In this document: positions 1 to 6,090 of the stretch, one piece after another | Layout: each line of letters begins with the position of its first letter | Numbering within the stretch: the stretch's first letter is position 1 | Origin: an uncultured Eubacteriales bacterium | GTDB lineage: Bacteria > Bacillota > Clostridia > Oscillospirales > CAG-272 | Reading direction: 5' to 3' | Length of the DNA stretch: 9,920 nucleotides | Assembly (NCBI GenBank): GCA_900545935.1 | Contig: URAP01000058.1 | Span: 1 to 9,920 of the forward strand | Position numbers and translations under genes: made by a program | The notes under the pieces: model-generated | Database searches by the model: none | The model's input: only the letters and a program-made list of their open reading frames with translations | What the model was told of the DNA's origin: nothing

Positions 1-119
1 TCACGACTCAGGAAATCGATGGGAGCCAGTATTTGCTGATCCTGGCAGGGGAAGGTGTTACGGTCAACGGGATCGATATCAGTGTAGGAGATGGCGAGGA
101 AGAACCGGAAGAAGCCTAA
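1..119 (+). CDS. C-terminal fragment of an unrecognised protein
   Basis: An open frame runs from the left edge (first full codon at position 3) to a TAA at 117-119, giving the last 38 residues of a protein that starts outside the window. The visible part contains a hydrophobic stretch (YLLILAGEGVTVNGIDISV) followed by a very acidic tail (GDGEEEPEEA). I do not recognise the family. Clostridial rpsO is often preceded by ribF, but this tail does not look like the end of RibF. Codon choice (GAA six times against GAG once, several GGG codons) differs from the genes downstream of rpsO and matches the first half of rpsO. That it is coding rests on frame integrity and a protein-like composition only. 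Confidence 0.55.
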   Translation, partial: TTQEIDGSQYLLILAGEGVTVNGIDISVGDGEEEPEEA

Positions 120-139
120 ACAGCATAAGAAATATAACG

Positions 140-189
140 CCGGGAGGAGCCTTTGCAGGAAACTTTGCAGAATTTGCAGAAAGTCCCGG
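140..189 (+). repeat. Stem-loop with three TTTGCAG copies
   Basis: CCGGGA at 140-145 is the reverse complement of TCCCGG at 184-189. The intervening loop holds three copies of TTTGCAG, at 152-158, 164-170 and 173-179. There is no T-tract after the stem, so it is not a standard terminator of the upstream gene. It may be a processing or protein-binding site, or chance. The stem is only 6 bp. Confidence 0.3.
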
Positions 190-207
190 AGGACAGAGAG
201 ATTTGTA

Positions 208-236
208 TTGCAAAACAAGTATCAGTATGGTAACAT
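208..236 (+). promoter_or_regulatory. Probable sigma-A promoter for rpsO
   Basis: TTGCAA (208-213; 4 of 6 match TTGACA) lies exactly 17 bp before TAACAT (231-236; 4 of 6 match TATAAT). The -10 is preceded by TGG at 228-230, an extended -10 TGn element that compensates for the weak hexamers. Transcription would start near 243, giving an rpsO leader of about 85 nt. The prediction is from sequence only. Confidence 0.5.
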
Positions 237-260
237 AAGTTGTTAGTAATTTTACCTGCG

Positions 261-318
261 GCTCAGTCGGACGACACTCCGACGGCGTCTGGGCTTCAGG
301 CGTATCAAAACAAGGAGG
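261..318 (+). promoter_or_regulatory. Structured rpsO leader, candidate S15 autoregulatory site
   Basis: A hairpin GTCGGA (266-271) / TCCGAC (278-283) has a 6-nt loop. Partly competing with it, GCTCAG (261-266) can pair with CTGGGC (289-294) with one G-U, stacking outside the hairpin. The strong Shine-Dalgarno AAGGAGG lies just downstream at 312-318, 9 nt before the rpsO ATG. S15 is known to repress its own mRNA by binding leader structures in several bacterial groups, so a folded element right next to the ribosome binding site fits that role. The sequence does not prove S15 binding. Confidence 0.4.
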
Positions 319-327
319 AAGACGAAC

Positions 328-594
328 ATGATTACAACAGAAAAAAAAGCAGAAATCATTAAAGAGTATCAGACAAAAGAAGGAGATACAGGTTCTCCGG
401 AAGTACAGGTTGCTATCCTGACTTACAGAATCAACGATCTGAACGAACACCTGAAAGTTCATAAGAAGGATCACCACTCCAGAAGAGGACTTCTTAAGAT
501 GGTAGGTCACCGCAGAAACCTTCTCGGTTATCTTATGAAAGAGGACATTGAGCGTTACCGCGCAATTGTCGAGAAGCTCGGACTGCGTAAGTAA
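328..594 (+). CDS. rpsO: 30S ribosomal protein S15
   Basis: An 88-residue protein, the usual S15 length. S15 binds 16S rRNA in the 30S platform and is a primary assembly protein. Family marks are an N-terminal helix region (ITTEKKAEIIKEYQ), GDTGSPEVQVAILT (19-32), LNEHLKVHKKDHHSRRGLL (38-56) with the conserved HHSRRGLL, and RRNLLGYL near 62-69. The start is set by AAGGAGG at 312-318. Codon style changes within the gene. Residues 1-43 use GAA for 5 of 6 Glu, AAA for all 5 Lys and CTG for all 3 Leu. Residues 46-88 use AAG for 5 of 6 Lys, GAG for all 3 Glu and mainly CTT/CTC for Leu, as the downstream genes do. The product is certain; the reason for the mosaic look is not. Confidence 0.97.
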   Translation: MITTEKKAEIIKEYQTKEGDTGSPEVQVAILTYRINDLNEHLKVHKKDHHSRRGLLKMVGHRRNLLGYLMKEDIERYRAIVEKLGLRK

Positions 595-625
595 TCAGCT
601 TTTTTTCGCAATATCTTCTTACAGT

Positions 626-652
626 GCAGGCGGAGGATTCTCCTCCGCCTGC
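626..652 (+). terminator. 12-bp perfect hairpin after rpsO
   Basis: GCAGGCGGAGGA (626-637) and TCCTCCGCCTGC (641-652) form a perfect 12-bp stem with a 3-nt loop, 31 bp after the rpsO stop. The trailing bases (TTGTAGGTT) are only moderately T-rich, so termination may be inefficient. It may equally protect the rpsO 3' end or be a processing stem. The run of T just after the rpsO stop lies before the stem, not after it. Confidence 0.6.
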
Positions 653-665
653 TTGTAGGTTGAGA

Positions 666-718
666 CATATGCTATCGGCTCATTATTATTTATAAATGCG
701 TGAGCTTAGCTGCATATG
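666..718 (+). promoter_or_regulatory. Upstream arm of a possible attenuator
   Basis: CATATGC (666-672) pairs perfectly with GCATATG (712-718). Inside it, CGGCTCA (676-682) can pair with TGAGCT (701-706, one G-U). CGGCTC (676-681) is also the exact reverse complement of GAGCCG (722-727), which forms the base of the terminator-like hairpin that follows. TATCGGCT occurs twice (673-680 and 751-758), so both copies compete for GAGCCG. This is the logic of a terminator/anti-terminator switch. No known riboswitch signature was recognised. Confidence 0.4.
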
Positions 719-722
719 ACGG

Positions 723-762
723 AGCCGCGTTCCCGCCTTGGCGGGAACCATATCGGCTTTTT
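723..762 (+). terminator. Rho-independent terminator or attenuator between rpsO and pnp
   Basis: GTTCCCGCC (729-737) pairs with GGCGGGAAC (740-748) around a TT loop; in practice this is an 8-bp stem with a 4-nt loop. A lower stem AGCCG (723-727) / CGGCT (754-758) extends it across a small internal loop. A T-run at 758-762 follows directly. It lies about 235 nt before the pnp start, so it either ends the rpsO transcript or acts as a conditional stop for transcripts entering pnp. Confidence 0.6.
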
Positions 763-797
763 ACGAGATTATCTTAGCACAAAACAGACGGCGACAG

Positions 798-949
798 GCG
801 GATGTGCTTCGGATTTCAAATAATCAGAATATGCTCTGCGCGGGGTATCGCAGCGGTGCGCGGCTTTGCCCGTGACATCGGACATGCTGCGGCGCGGGGT
901 GCACATTCTGATTATTTGAAGCCGCTCGGGCACAGTGTGCCCTATCCGC
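798..949 (+). repeat. Large inverted repeat in the pnp leader
   Basis: A perfect 16-bp inverted repeat joins 815-830 and 905-920 (TTCAAATAATCAGAAT and its complement). An outer 6-bp pair GCGGAT (798-803) / ATCCGC (944-949) encloses it. A side hairpin GGGCAC (928-933) / GTGCCC (937-942) sits inside. The 74-nt apical part is GC-rich and holds a direct repeat of GCGCGGGG (839-846 and 892-899). As RNA it would fold into one long arm about 50 nt before the pnp start. It may be a PNPase autoregulation or RNase III type site, or a dispersed intergenic palindrome. AT-rich ends on a GC-rich core are typical of mobile palindromic elements. Confidence 0.65.
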
Positions 950-996
950 ATGCCTCCGTCGGAAAAATCAAAAAAATGCTTCCAAGGAGGAACAAA

Positions 997-3153
997 ATGT
1001 TCGAAAATTTCAGAACCTTTGAATACGAGCTCGCAGGTCGCCCGCTCGTAATCGAAACAGGCAAGATGGCAGGACTTGCAAACGGCTCCTGCCTCGTAAG
1101 ATACGGCGACACCGCCGTGCTCTGCAACGCGACCGCATCCGCGCGTCCGCGCCCCGGTATCGACTTTCTGCCGCTGTCGGTCGACTTTGAGGAAAAGCTC
1201 TACTCCGTAGGACATATCCCCGGCAGCTACAACCGCCGCGAGGGCAAGCCCTCCGAGAAGGCTGTACTCGCATCCCGTGTTATCGACCGCCCTATCCGTC
1301 CGCTCTTCCCGAAGGATCTGCGTAACGACGTTAACCTCAACCTTACCGTTATGTCGGTAGACCCCGACTGCTCGCACGAGATTGCGGGTATGATAGGCGC
1401 ATCCATCGCGCTTTCCATCTCCGATATTCCGTGGAACGGACCTATCGCGGGTGTTTTCGTCGGACTTGTCGACGGCAAGATAATCATCAATCCTACCGCT
1501 GCCGAGAGAGAGCAGAGTGACCTCGAGCTGACCGTTGCCGGCTCTATGAAGAAGGTCGTTATGATCGAGGCGGGCGCTAATGAGGTCGATGATGACACCA
1601 TGTTTGATGCCATTATGACCGCACACGAGGAGATCAAGCGTCTTGTTGCCTTCATCGACGGCATTGTTGCCGAGATAGGCAAGCCTAAGTTTGCGTATGA
1701 GCCCCATCACGTAAATGAGGAGGTATACAACGCTATCGAGGCAGACTTTATGCCCGATATCATGAAGGCGCTCGATACCGACGACAAAAACGTACGAGAT
1801 GCGGGCATGGAGATAATCACAAGCAAGGCGCTTGAGCGCTATTCCGACCGCTTTGAGACCGCAGAGCTTGCTGCCACCGAGATAGGCGAGATACTTTACA
1901 AGCTCCAGAAGGTCGTTGTACGCCGCTGGCTGCTTGAGGACGGTAAGCGCGTTGACGGCCGCCGTCTCGACCAGATACGTCCGCTCGACGCACAGGTAGA
2001 CCTGCTCCCCCGTGTTCACGGCTCGGGCATGTTCACCCGCGGACAGACTCAGGTCCTCACTATATGTACACTCGGCACCATCAGCGAGGCTCAGTCACTT
2101 GACGGCATCGACGGTGTGACCTCCAAGAGATATATGCACCATTACAATATGCCCGGCTACTCGGTAGGCGACGCAAAGAGCTCGCGCAGCCCCGGCAGAC
2201 GTGAGATCGGTCACGGCGCGCTCGCCGAGAGATCGCTTGTTCCCGTACTGCCGAGCGAGGAGGAGTTCCCCTATGCGATCCGCTGTGTATCCGAGGTGCT
2301 CAGCTCCAACGGCTCTACATCCCAGGCTTCGGTCTGCGGCTCTACTCTTGCACTTATGGCAGCCGGCGTTCCGATCAAGGCACCCGTTGCGGGTATCTCC
2401 TGCGGACTTATCACCGAGGGCGAGCGTTGGATGACCATGATCGACATTCAGGGCCTCGAGGACTTCTACGGCGACATGGACTTTAAGGTGGCAGGTACTC
2501 ACAAGGGTATCACCTCCATTCAGATGGACCTTAAGATAGACGGCCTTACACCCGAGATCATTCGTGCTGCTCTTACCACAACTCATGCCGCGCGCGATTA
2601 TATAATCGACGAGGTAATTCTCAAGGCTATTCCCGCACCGCGCGAGGATGTTTCGCCTTACGCTCCTAAGATGATATCCATGAAGATACCGGAAGAGAAG
2701 ATCCGTGAGGTCATCGGCAGCGGCGGAAAGGTCATTCAGAAGATCGTTGCAGATACCGGCGCTAAGATCGATATTGAGGATGACGGCTCCGTATTCATTG
2801 CAGCAGTCGACCGCGACAGTGCGCTCAAGGCACAGGAGATCATCAAGGGCATAATCTTTGAGCCGGAGGTAGGCGCTGTCTATACCGGTAAGGTAACGAG
2901 GATCATCCCGATCGGCGCATTCGTCGAGATAGCACCGAACAAGGAGGGACTTGTTCATATATCCAAGCTCGATAACCGCCGCGTGGAAAAGGTCGAGGAT
3001 GTCTGCCAGGTCGGCGACACTATGACTGTCAAGTTCCTCGGCAACGATGAAAAGGGCAGAATCAACCTCTCCCGCCGCGATGCACTTCCCGGCGCGGAGG
3101 ACAGAGGAAGCGAGGAGCGTCCTCACCGTCCTTTCCGTAAGCACATCGACTGA
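997..3153 (+). CDS. pnp: Polyribonucleotide nucleotidyltransferase (PNPase)
   Basis: A full-length PNPase of 718 residues. It degrades RNA 3' to 5' using phosphate, releasing nucleoside diphosphates, and acts as a trimer in the cytoplasm. The first RNase PH fold covers about 15-145 with YNRREGKPSE at 78-87. A helical linker covers about 240-310. The second RNase PH fold, about 320-545, holds GRREIGHGALAER (400-412) and GLEDFYGDMDFKVAGT (486-501), where D489 and D495 match the catalytic aspartates of the E. coli enzyme. A KH domain follows with GSGG at 574-577, then an S1 domain from about 626 ending in LSRRDAL. The start at 997 follows AAGGAGG (984-990) and gives the normal N terminus. An in-frame ATG at 802 would add 65 residues across the inverted repeat and is not used. 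TGA is followed at once by an in-frame TAG. Confidence 0.98.
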   Translation: MFENFRTFEYELAGRPLVIETGKMAGLANGSCLVRYGDTAVLCNATASARPRPGIDFLPLSVDFEEKLYSVGHIPGSYNRREGKPSEKAVLASRVIDRPIRPLFPKDLRNDVNLNLTVMSVDPDCSHEIAGMIGASIALSISDIPWNGPIAGVFVGLVDGKIIINPTAAEREQSDLELTVAGSMKKVVMIEAGANEVDDDTMFDAIMTAHEEIKRLVAFIDGIVAEIGKPKFAYEPHHVNEEVYNAIEADFMPDIMKALDTDDKNVRDAGMEIITSKALERYSDRFETAELAATEIGEILYKLQKVVVRRWLLEDGKRVDGRRLDQIRPLDAQVDLLPRVHGSGMFTRGQTQVLTICTLGTISEAQSLDGIDGVTSKRYMHHYNMPGYSVGDAKSSRSPGRREIGHGALAERSLVPVLPSEEEFPYAIRCVSEVLSSNGSTSQASVCGSTLALMAAGVPIKAPVAGISCGLITEGERWMTMIDIQGLEDFYGDMDFKVAGTHKGITSIQMDLKIDGLTPEIIRAALTTTHAARDYIIDEVILKAIPAPREDVSPYAPKMISMKIPEEKIREVIGSGGKVIQKIVADTGAKIDIEDDGSVFIAAVDRDSALKAQEIIKGIIFEPEVGAVYTGKVTRIIPIGAFVEIAPNKEGLVHISKLDNRRVEKVEDVCQVGDTMTVKFLGNDEKGRINLSRRDALPGAEDRGSEERPHRPFRKHID

Positions 3154-3167
3154 TAGCAAATAAAAAA

Positions 3168-3220
3168 TCGGGCGGCGCGGCGTGTCGGAGCGTCATGGCA
3201 CCTCAGCCGTTCCCGCCCGA
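3168..3220. terminator. Stem-loop after pnp
   Basis: TCGGGCG (3168-3174) pairs with CGCCCGA (3214-3220), with further GC-rich pairing possible inside. An A-tract precedes the stem, and the downstream side is A-rich with no T-run. On the plus strand it is therefore a weak terminator at best; on the minus strand the T-tract would be in place, but no minus-strand gene ends here. It may stabilise the pnp 3' end. Confidence 0.35.
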
Positions 3221-3273
3221 ATAACTAAAAAATAATTCAATAATTCAGAGTACTCTCTTCAGGAGGAACAGCT

Positions 3274-4086
3274 ATGGCACTTCCGGTTGGAATCCAGATT
3301 TATTCGGTCGGCGACCACGCGTCGCGTGACCTTGTCGGAACACTCAAGGCGCTTAAGGAGATGGGCTACGACTGCGTAGAGCTCGCGGGTCTTTACGGCT
3401 TGACAGCAAAGGATATGCGCAAGGCGCTGCGTGAGGCTAAGATAAAGGCGGTTGCCGCTCATTTTCAGCTTCACGACGTCGGAGACGATTTTCTCTCTTT
3501 TGTGGCAATGTATAAGTCCATCGGTGTAAAGTATCTTGTATTTGCGACCGTGCCCGACGAGCTTCGCCCCGTCGACGGCTCTGACAATAAAGAGATACTT
3601 GAAAAGTGGGCATATATGGGACGTATATGCAGCGAGCAGGGCATTCAGCTCGCATTCCATAACCACGAGTGGGACTTTGAAAAGAAGGTTGACGGTCTCT
3701 ATATGCTCGACTACCTCAGAGAGCATCTCCCGCACGAGTATTTTCAGCCCGAGCTTGATGTGGGCTGGGTGCTTGCGGCAGGCATAGACCCCGTTGAGTA
3801 CATGAGCCATTTCTACGGCTATCTCCCGCTTGTCCATGCAAAGGACTTTCAGGGAACACTCGACGAGAGCACCGTCGAAGAGGGCAAGCAGATCAATCGC
3901 CATAATTTCAAGGGCTTCCGCTTCTGCCCGCTCGGAAACGGCAATCTCGATCTTCCGGCAGTGCTTAAGGCGAGCGAGGCTAACTACTCTAAGTATATTA
4001 TTGTCGAGCAGGACAGCAGCGAGGGACAGGACTCACTTGAGTGCGCAAGGATCTCGAGAGAGAATCTCAAGGCGCTCGGCTGGTAA
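3274..4086 (+). CDS. Sugar isomerase/epimerase, AP endonuclease 2-like TIM barrel
   Basis: A 270-residue protein of the xylose isomerase-like TIM-barrel superfamily, the family of IolE, IolI and ketose 3-epimerases. These are usually cytoplasmic metal-dependent enzymes that isomerise or epimerise sugars, inositol derivatives or keto-sugars. Visible marks are VGIQIYSV at the first strand, GYDCVELAG (31-39), LAFHNHEWDF (126-135), PELDVGWV (159-166), LVHAKDFQG (186-194), PLGNGNLD (219-226) and YIIVEQD (241-247). E132, D162, H188 and E245 are the likely metal ligands; the 26-residue D-to-H spacing is as in ketose 3-epimerases. The start is fixed by AGGAGG at 3261-3266. It lies 120 bp after pnp and 219 bp before the GH78-like gene. 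The substrate cannot be read from sequence; related barrels also act on 3-keto-glycosides, but no partner oxidoreductase is in view. Confidence 0.88.
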   Translation: MALPVGIQIYSVGDHASRDLVGTLKALKEMGYDCVELAGLYGLTAKDMRKALREAKIKAVAAHFQLHDVGDDFLSFVAMYKSIGVKYLVFATVPDELRPVDGSDNKEILEKWAYMGRICSEQGIQLAFHNHEWDFEKKVDGLYMLDYLREHLPHEYFQPELDVGWVLAAGIDPVEYMSHFYGYLPLVHAKDFQGTLDESTVEEGKQINRHNFKGFRFCPLGNGNLDLPAVLKASEANYSKYIIVEQDSSEGQDSLECARISRENLKALGW

Positions 4087-4098
4087 AACAGGTAAGCG

Positions 4099-4263
4099 AT
4101 AACGCGCTCCGGAGCGGCGACGGTTATTCCGGCGGCGCACGGGGCGCGCTTTTTCGCGCTGTGTCCGATGAAAAAAGCCGCTGCTGACGCAGCCGTCGTG
4201 ACGTACATGTATTCCGTATGCGCATGCCGCGAAGCGGCGATGCCGACAATTTAAACGCATCGC
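4099..4263. repeat. Cluster of small hairpins in the gap before the GH78-like gene
   Basis: The 219-bp gap 4087-4305 holds several palindromes and no supported gene. ATAAC (4099-4103) / GTTAT (4123-4127) encloses a 12-bp perfect palindrome at 4105-4116. GCGCG (4144-4148) / CGCGC (4155-4159) has a T-rich loop. GCTGC (4180-4184) / GCAGC (4189-4193) is preceded by six A, which would be a T-tract on the minus strand. GCCGC (4226-4230) / GCGGC (4234-4238) overlaps an alternative stem GCGATGC (4237-4243) / GCATCGC (4257-4263). No convincing promoter was found, though this gap is where an operon promoter might lie. Confidence 0.4.
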
Positions 4264-4305
4264 GAGGCGCTGCCACACGATATTAATTTGATTTAGGAAT
4301 AAGAT

Positions 4306-6024
4306 ATGAAAAAATTATACGAAATAAATCCCGACCTGCGCGGCTACGCGACCGACCCGCGCACCCGCAGATATCTTTCGCCCCGCCGTATCGTTCTGAC
4401 GCGCGGCGGCGCAAAGGATGCGGAGAATCTTATCGGGGAAAAGCCCTGTCAGATAACGCTCGGCGGCGGCTCTGACCTGTGCACGCTGTCAAACGGCGGC
4501 GCGGGCAGCGAACGTGCTGCGGTGCTGCTCGACTACGGTACCGAGATATGCGGCAGCTGCCGCGTCATGGTTCACGGCATCACGGGCGACGGCGCGAGGG
4601 TGAATCTGCGCGTACGCTTCGGTGAGAGCGTCAGCGAGGCGCTGACCCCGCTCGGAGTAAAGAACGCGGGCTGCGACCATGCAAACCGCGACTCGGTAAT
4701 AAACGTCGGCTTTCTCAGCGCCAACGAGACGAACGAGAGCGGCTTCCGCTTTATCTATGTCGAGCTGCTTGACGACGATATGACCGTGACGCTCAAGGCT
4801 GTTCAGGCAATTCTGATATACCGCGACCTCGATTACCGCGGCAGCTTTGAATGCAGCGACCCAGAGATAAACCGCATATGGCAGACGGCGGTCTACACCG
4901 CGCATCTAAATATGCAGGAGTATCTGTGGGACGGTGTAAAGCGTGACCGCCTTGTATGGATAGGCGATATGCAGACCGAGGTCATGACCATTCTCTCGGT
5001 TTTCGGCGCGCAGGATGTCGTTACGCGCTCGATGGATCTTGTGCGTGACGAGACTCCGATCGGCACATGGATGAACGGTATATCCTCCTATTCGATATGG
5101 TGGCTGCTGCTCCAGCACGACTGGTACATGTATACGGGCGACCGCGATTATCTCGGCGAGCAGCGCGGATACATGACCGAGCTGCTGCGTCTGCTCTGCA
5201 CATATGTCGGCGATGACGGCTCGGAGCAGCTCCCCGAGAGCCGGTTTATCGACTGGCCGAACAACGCAAACGAGGAGGCGAAGCATGCGGGACTTCAGAG
5301 CATGCTCGTGCTCGGACTCGGACGCGGCGCGGAGCTTATGCGTGTGCTCGGTGATGATGAGCTTGCGCAGCGCTGTGATGATATGAGCGCACGGCTGATG
5401 AAGCATGTACCGCCCTGCGGCGGCTCAAAGCAGGCTGCATCGCTCATGGTGTGCGCGGGTCTCGGCGACGCGAAGCAGATAAACCGCGAGCTGCTGTCGG
5501 TCGGCGGTGCGCACGGCTATTCGACATTCCTCGGCTACTACACGCTGCGCGCGGTCGCGCTTGCCGGCGATTATGACGGTGCACTGAATTCTATGAAGCA
5601 GTACTGGGGCGGAATGCTCGGTATGGGTGCCACCTCGTTCTGGGAGGATTTCAACCTCGACTGGCTCGAGAATGCCGGCAGGATAGACGAGCCCGTACCG
5701 GAGGGCAAGGTCGATATTCACGGCGACTACGGTGCGTATTGCTATCTCGGCTTTCGTCACAGCCTGTGTCACGGCTGGGCATCGGGACCCGCACCGTATC
5801 TTACACATACCGTGCTCGGTGTCGGCATTACCGCGCCGGGATGCAGAAAAATAAAGATAGAGCCGCAGCTCGGCTCGCTCGAATATGCGCGCGGAGTTTT
5901 CCCGACTCCGCACGGCGACATTTTCGTCTCTCATCGCAGAGATGGCGAGCGGGTTGTGACCGAGGTCACGCTCCCGCCGCAGTGGCGTGAGCTCGCGGAC
6001 GGCGAGTACGAATATATCGGCTGA
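4306..6024 (+). CDS. GH78-like (alpha-L-rhamnosidase family) protein
   Basis: A 572-residue protein with the (alpha/alpha)6-barrel signature of glycoside hydrolase family 78. GH78 enzymes invert the bond while removing terminal alpha-L-rhamnose. An N-terminal beta-rich part covers about 1-170. The barrel follows, with WDGVKRDRLVWIGDMQTE (208-225), FIDWP (314-318), GATSFWEDF (441-449) and LCHGWASGPAPYL (487-499), and a C-terminal beta part after about 505. The acidic residues around D214-E225 and E447 in the FWE motif sit where GH78 catalytic acids are found. Many GH78 enzymes are near 900 residues with extra beta domains, so this is a minimal form. There is no signal peptide, so it probably acts in the cytoplasm. 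The ribosome site is modest (AGGAA, 4295-4299). It lies 66 bp before the GH94 gene, probably co-transcribed. True rhamnose specificity is not established. Confidence 0.85.
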   Translation: MKKLYEINPDLRGYATDPRTRRYLSPRRIVLTRGGAKDAENLIGEKPCQITLGGGSDLCTLSNGGAGSERAAVLLDYGTEICGSCRVMVHGITGDGARVNLRVRFGESVSEALTPLGVKNAGCDHANRDSVINVGFLSANETNESGFRFIYVELLDDDMTVTLKAVQAILIYRDLDYRGSFECSDPEINRIWQTAVYTAHLNMQEYLWDGVKRDRLVWIGDMQTEVMTILSVFGAQDVVTRSMDLVRDETPIGTWMNGISSYSIWWLLLQHDWYMYTGDRDYLGEQRGYMTELLRLLCTYVGDDGSEQLPESRFIDWPNNANEEAKHAGLQSMLVLGLGRGAELMRVLGDDELAQRCDDMSARLMKHVPPCGGSKQAASLMVCAGLGDAKQINRELLSVGGAHGYSTFLGYYTLRAVALAGDYDGALNSMKQYWGGMLGMGATSFWEDFNLDWLENAGRIDEPVPEGKVDIHGDYGAYCYLGFRHSLCHGWASGPAPYLTHTVLGVGITAPGCRKIKIEPQLGSLEYARGVFPTPHGDIFVSHRRDGERVVTEVTLPPQWRELADGEYEYIG

Positions 6025-6050
6025 GCCGCATTTTATACAGTAAAAAATCA

Positions 6051-6090
6051 GAAAGGATGCGCCGGCGGCATACCGCAGGCGGTTAAAAAG
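6051..6090 (+). promoter_or_regulatory. Unusually long spacer between ribosome site and GH94 start
   Basis: The only purine-rich Shine-Dalgarno-like stretch (GAAAGGA, 6051-6057) lies 33 nt before the ATG at 6091, too far for normal pairing. The spacer can form a small hairpin, GCGG/CCGC around CATA, which could bring the two closer. An ATG at 6057 opens a nine-codon frame (MRRRHTAGG) that stops at 6084-6086, just before the gene. Close to the start only the weak AAAAAG is present. Confidence 0.35.

Noticed and set aside
79..510. 143-codon minus-strand frame spanning the rpsO promoter and rpsO start
   Set aside because: It overlaps a certain ribosomal protein gene and has a low-complexity hydrophobic, Cys/Phe-rich composition.
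802..996. In-frame upstream ATG giving PNPase a 65-residue N-terminal extension
   Set aside because: The extension covers the inverted repeat, has no PNPase homology features, and the ATG at 997 has a strong AAGGAGG and gives the normal N terminus.
769..2019. 416-codon minus-strand frame opposite pnp
   Set aside because: Antisense shadow of the pnp codon bias; pnp is certain on the plus strand and the frame shows no family motifs.
2095..3159. 354-codon minus-strand frame opposite the pnp 3' half
   Set aside because: Same antisense effect; no recognisable domains.
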